From Thermohalobaculum sp039817245 (lineage in GTDB: Bacteria > Pseudomonadota > Alphaproteobacteria > Rhodobacterales > Rhodobacteraceae): a stretch of 5,284 bases of DNA. Under the pieces are notes generated by a model. That model was given only the letters and a program-made list of their open reading frames with translations, ran no database searches and was not told the DNA's origin. Every line of letters begins with the position of its first letter. The stretch's first letter is position 1. The stretch is from NCBI GenBank assembly GCA_039817245.1, contig JBCBWF010000349.1, forward strand, positions 1 to 5,284, in the 5' to 3' direction. Both the position numbers and the translations under genes were made by a program. Positions 4,632 to 5,284 of the stretch are shown here, one piece after another.

Positions 4632-5284
4632 TCACCCCGGATCGAAACGGTTGTCCTTCGGGAACCCGCGCGGCGCCATACGGCCCGTGCCTGCGCGCTT
4701 GGCGATGTAGTCCGCCAGATCCTCCGCGCTCACGCTCCGCCGCCGCTCGCCCATGGGCCAGGAGAGCCCGTCGGCCAGCCGGAAGACCACGGCGTCCGAG
4801 AGCCCGCCATCCTTGAACTTCTGCAGCCGCACGCCCTTGCCGCGGGTCATCTCCGGCAGCTCCGTCAGCGCAAAGACCAGCATCTTGCGGTTCTGCCCGA
4901 CGGTCGCGACATGGTCGCCCTCCGCCGGCGCGCAGATCAGCAGCCGCGCCGGCGCCTTCAGGTTCAGCACCTGCCGGCCCGCGCGCGTCTGCGCCACCGC
5001 ATCGTCCTCGGGCAGCAGGAAGCCGTCGCCCGCGTCGGAGGCCAGCAGCAGCCGCGCACCGGGGCGGTAGACGCGCAGCGCCACGATCTCCGCCTCCTGC
5101 GCCTGGTCCACCATCAGCCGCAGCGGCTCGCCCATGCCCCGCCCGCCCGGCAGCCGGTCCGCGCCCAGCGTGTAGGCGCGCCCGTCCGAGGCGAAGGCCA
5201 GCAGGCGGTCCGTGGTCTGGGCGTGGAAGGCGAAGCGCGGCCCGTCGCCATCCTTGAACTTCTGCAGCCGCACGCCCTTGCCGC
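4632..5284 (-). CDS. parC: DNA topoisomerase IV subunit A, C-terminal part
   Basis: The gene reads leftward and is open at the right edge, so about 217 C-terminal residues are visible. The catalytic N-terminal region with the active tyrosine lies outside. The visible part is the beta-pinwheel C-terminal domain that binds and bends DNA. It contains FKDGDGPRFAFHAQTTDRLL, the blade motif LPGGRGMGEPLRLMVD, ASDAGDGFLLPEDD followed by QTRAGRQVLN, and VGQNRKMLVFALTELPEM followed by the GyrA-box-like TRGKGVRLQKFKDGGLSDA. The end GRMAPRGFPKDNRF matches the tail I associate with alphaproteobacterial ParC rather than GyrA. Topoisomerase IV (ParC2ParE2) decatenates daughter chromosomes. One oddity is that GKGVRLQKFKDG occurs twice, the second time at the window edge, encoded by identical DNA. 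The GTG at 5273 is an internal valine codon, not a start. Confidence 0.92.
   Translation of the reverse strand, partial: GKGVRLQKFKDGDGPRFAFHAQTTDRLLAFASDGRAYTLGADRLPGGRGMGEPLRLMVDQAQEAEIVALRVYRPGARLLLASDAGDGFLLPEDDAVAQTRAGRQVLNLKAPARLLICAPAEGDHVATVGQNRKMLVFALTELPEMTRGKGVRLQKFKDGGLSDAVVFRLADGLSWPMGERRRSVSAEDLADYIAKRAGTGRMAPRGFPKDNRFDPG
4805..4843 (-). repeat. 39-bp direct repeat inside parC, copy A
   Basis: This segment is identical base for base to 5246-5284, at an offset of 441 bp (147 codons, in frame). It encodes GKGVRLQKFKDG in the last pinwheel blade, where this GyrA-box-like motif is expected after LPEMTR. Confidence 0.9.
5246..5284 (-). repeat. 39-bp direct repeat inside parC, copy B, at the window edge
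   Basis: An identical copy of 4805-4843 whose last base is the last base of the window, so its true length is unknown. It places GKGVRLQ directly before KFKDGDGPRF, a position where ParC homologues, from memory, normally carry a different sequence. Either blade gene conversion or an assembly-end artefact could explain it. Confidence 0.9.

Noticed and set aside
4520..4816. Small plus-strand gene starting in the trxB-parC spacer
   Set aside because: No convincing ribosome-binding site, Pro/Arg-rich composition, and most of it is antisense to parC.
5271..5273. GTG start codon for a short gene beginning at 5273 on the minus strand
   Set aside because: The frame stays open to the window edge and encodes G-K-G before it, matching a GyrA-box-like motif; the protein is the C-terminal part of ParC.

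Overview
The window is GC-rich DNA of about 70% G+C by eye. Its gene content and protein signatures point to an alphaproteobacterium, most likely Rhodobacterales-like; this placement is inference from protein style and gene order. It carries five recognisable protein genes, two of them cut by the window edges, and no RNA gene, CRISPR array, transposase or phage gene that I can support.

Layout. The 3' end of a PgeF/YfiH-type laccase-domain gene (1-103, +) is followed by a creatinase/M24-fold hydrolase gene (169-1314, +). A 283-bp spacer then holds two 57-bp copies of a hairpin-forming repeat facing each other. Next come an Lrp/AsnC regulator (1598-2098, -) and, diverging from it across 103 bp, an ELM1/DUF1022-family gene (2202-3251, +). 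Thioredoxin reductase trxB (3370-4338, +) follows, with its own promoter-like site, a strong Shine-Dalgarno and a hairpin over its stop codon. A 293-bp gene-free and comparatively AT-rich spacer with short TACAG repeats and dyads separates trxB from the convergent 3' end of parC, topoisomerase IV subunit A (4632-5284, -).

How the genes relate. These are mostly housekeeping functions: cell-wall precursor editing, thiol redox, chromosome decatenation and a feast/famine regulator. Lrp and the ELM1-trxB pair share a divergent regulatory region, so Lrp could act on its own gene and on the rightward genes. That is inference.

Most worth a second look: (i) the paired inverted hairpin repeat between the convergent M24 and lrp genes; (ii) a perfect 39-bp in-frame repeat inside parC whose second copy ends exactly at the last base of the window, suggesting either blade gene conversion or an assembly artefact; (iii) the M24-fold protein, which appears to have lost the classical metal ligands; (iv) the AT-rich spacer downstream of trxB. 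I found no convincing new multi-gene system.
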